Positions 62,878 to 64,000 of a DNA stretch of 64,000 nucleotides are shown piece after piece. This stretch comes from Tethya wilhelma (taxonomy: Eukaryota; Porifera; Demospongiae; Tethyida; Tethyidae). The DNA lies in assembly GCA_964030475.1 (NCBI GenBank), contig CAXIPT010000009.1, positions 778,380 through 842,379 on the forward strand, written 5' to 3'. A program made the position numbers and the translations under genes. Within the stretch, counting starts at the first letter, position 1. Every line of letters begins with the position of its first letter. The notes under the pieces were generated by a model, which did not search any database, was not told where the DNA came from, and saw only the letters and a program-made list of their open reading frames with translations.

Positions 62878-63260
62878 TGTGAGAGAGACAGAGCTAGACC
62901 ATTTCCTGACCTATACACGTGCAAGCTACATTGTAGCCCGTCTTTGAATGAAAGAACAAACAGGAAACAACTCCATAGCTCTCTACAAGACCACATGAAG
63001 AGCTTCTTGATAGTGCGCCAATGGAGATCACAACATTCCACAATCATGTAGGATTATACTAAATGGTGTGTCTTGTGTGAGGTCCAAATGAGCTGAACTA
63101 AAACATACATGCTCCATGGCTGGTTTCTCAATGAACTCATAATGACTTCACAACAAAAACCACATACCTATGCATACACACAGACACACAAAGAAGGTCA
63201 ACGATAATGAGATACAATAGCAAACATAAAATCATCACGATCCACCTCTACATGCACGCA

Positions 63261-63291
<31 letters not shown>

Positions 63292-63652
63292 TCTCAACTG
63301 CTGGAGATGTACATTCAATACTGAAAAGTTCAGTCAAGGTATCCGTACATTGTTCAATAAAGTGTCTACGTTACCTGGACACGCCTCTTGCACTCTGATA
63401 ATCAATCAATTGAAGGCAGCTGCTGCCATGCCTCTGGGGTATTCAGAGAATGCAAAAAATTAGTGGATTTATTTATCAAGCCCTGGTGGGTCTCCATTGT
63501 CAGTGAAATGGAGGAGGCTAATTGATACTACCCTATCTCCCACAGTGGTATTGAATTAGCACAAGTGATCTGTATATAGTGTTCATATTATTATACAAAA
63601 TTTTATGCCAACTACATAATAATATGTGCACACATTTAAACTATAAACACAC

Positions 63653-63653
<1 letters not shown>
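62016..63653. repeat. 1,640-bp tandem duplication, copy 2
   Basis: Second unit, about 98% identical to the first by eye. Its (GT)n tract is longer (63265-63290) and it diverges most near the right end, where it runs into a (GA)n tract. Confidence 0.92.

Positions 63654-63654
<1 letters not shown>

Positions 63655-63711
<57 letters not shown>
63655..63711. repeat. (GA)n microsatellite
   Basis: About 27 GA units at the right edge of the tandem duplication. Confidence 0.9.
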
Positions 63712-63715
<4 letters not shown>

Positions 63716-64000
63716 AGAGTTGGAAAAATGAGGAAGATAAAGAAACAGCACTATGTTACATGTAGGCCTTCTCTGCTTTAGAGCTCTCATCATGACAGCT
63801 GTACTGGTACACAACGCTACAGCTGTTAGCCTGGCAATGACAGGCTCTTACAACAAGCAGGAAAAACAAACCAACAAAGGAATCTCTGACGACGTCAGAC
63901 CACGGAGTGGGTTATGGCGCCAATCGATCCATCCCCACTGAAACTTGATAAGTACTACGAATGACAAACTCGATATGAATGCATCACAAAATCCCATTAT
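63712..64000. other. Window end, no supported gene
   Basis: Holds a CpG-rich patch (63885-63925) with a CRE-like TGACGTCG on the minus strand, which may mark a promoter beyond the window. No exon can be supported. Confidence 0.3.

Overview
The window is animal nuclear DNA, most likely from a sponge. The support is metazoan-type gene content (a VPS13D with an inserted UBA domain, a tolloid-like astacin/CUB/EGF secreted protein, TFIIH p44), many small exons with GT-AG introns of roughly 60-400 bp in the dense part, short divergent promoters, and abundant TGCATGCA, (CA)n/(GT)n and (CT)n/(GA)n tracts. A demosponge of the Amphimedon type is my inference; no species call can be proved from the sequence alone. 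Single n characters (14108, 18549, 42600) and a 63-base N run (24755-24817) mark scaffold joins, so some near-identical repeats may be uncollapsed haplotypes.

Layout. 1-20374 (+): the C-terminal ~3,090 codons of VPS13D in 39 phase-consistent exons; the 5' part lies upstream of the window. One of its introns holds a nested single-exon gene for a type II membrane protein (4287-5849). A 799-bp tandem duplication (2759-4355) copies one VPS13D exon together with the 5' end of the nested gene. 20710-22017 (-): three-exon Gfo/Idh/MocA oxidoreductase, convergent with VPS13D. 22247-23929 (+): three-exon TPR protein resembling a short TTC17 with a C-terminal membrane anchor; it shares a 229-bp divergent promoter, holding a perfect Maf recognition element, with the oxidoreductase. 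24295-31091 (-): seven-exon secreted protein with a degenerate astacin domain followed by CUB-EGF-EGF-CUB. 31364-33750 (+): GTF2H2 (TFIIH p44), divergent from the previous gene, with no recognisable C-terminal zinc-binding part.

33.8-64 kb is gene-poor: microsatellites, tRNA-derived SINEs, short fold-back elements, a 1,640-bp tandem duplication (60376-63653) and only a few weak candidate exons.

The genes do not form one pathway; they are housekeeping and secretory neighbours packed head-to-head and tail-to-tail. The most unusual items are the protease-dead tolloid-like protein, the duplicated VPS13D exon whose two copies cannot be spliced together in frame, an intronic array of four 16-bp palindromes, and an eight-member long-TIR MITE family seen here only in introns.
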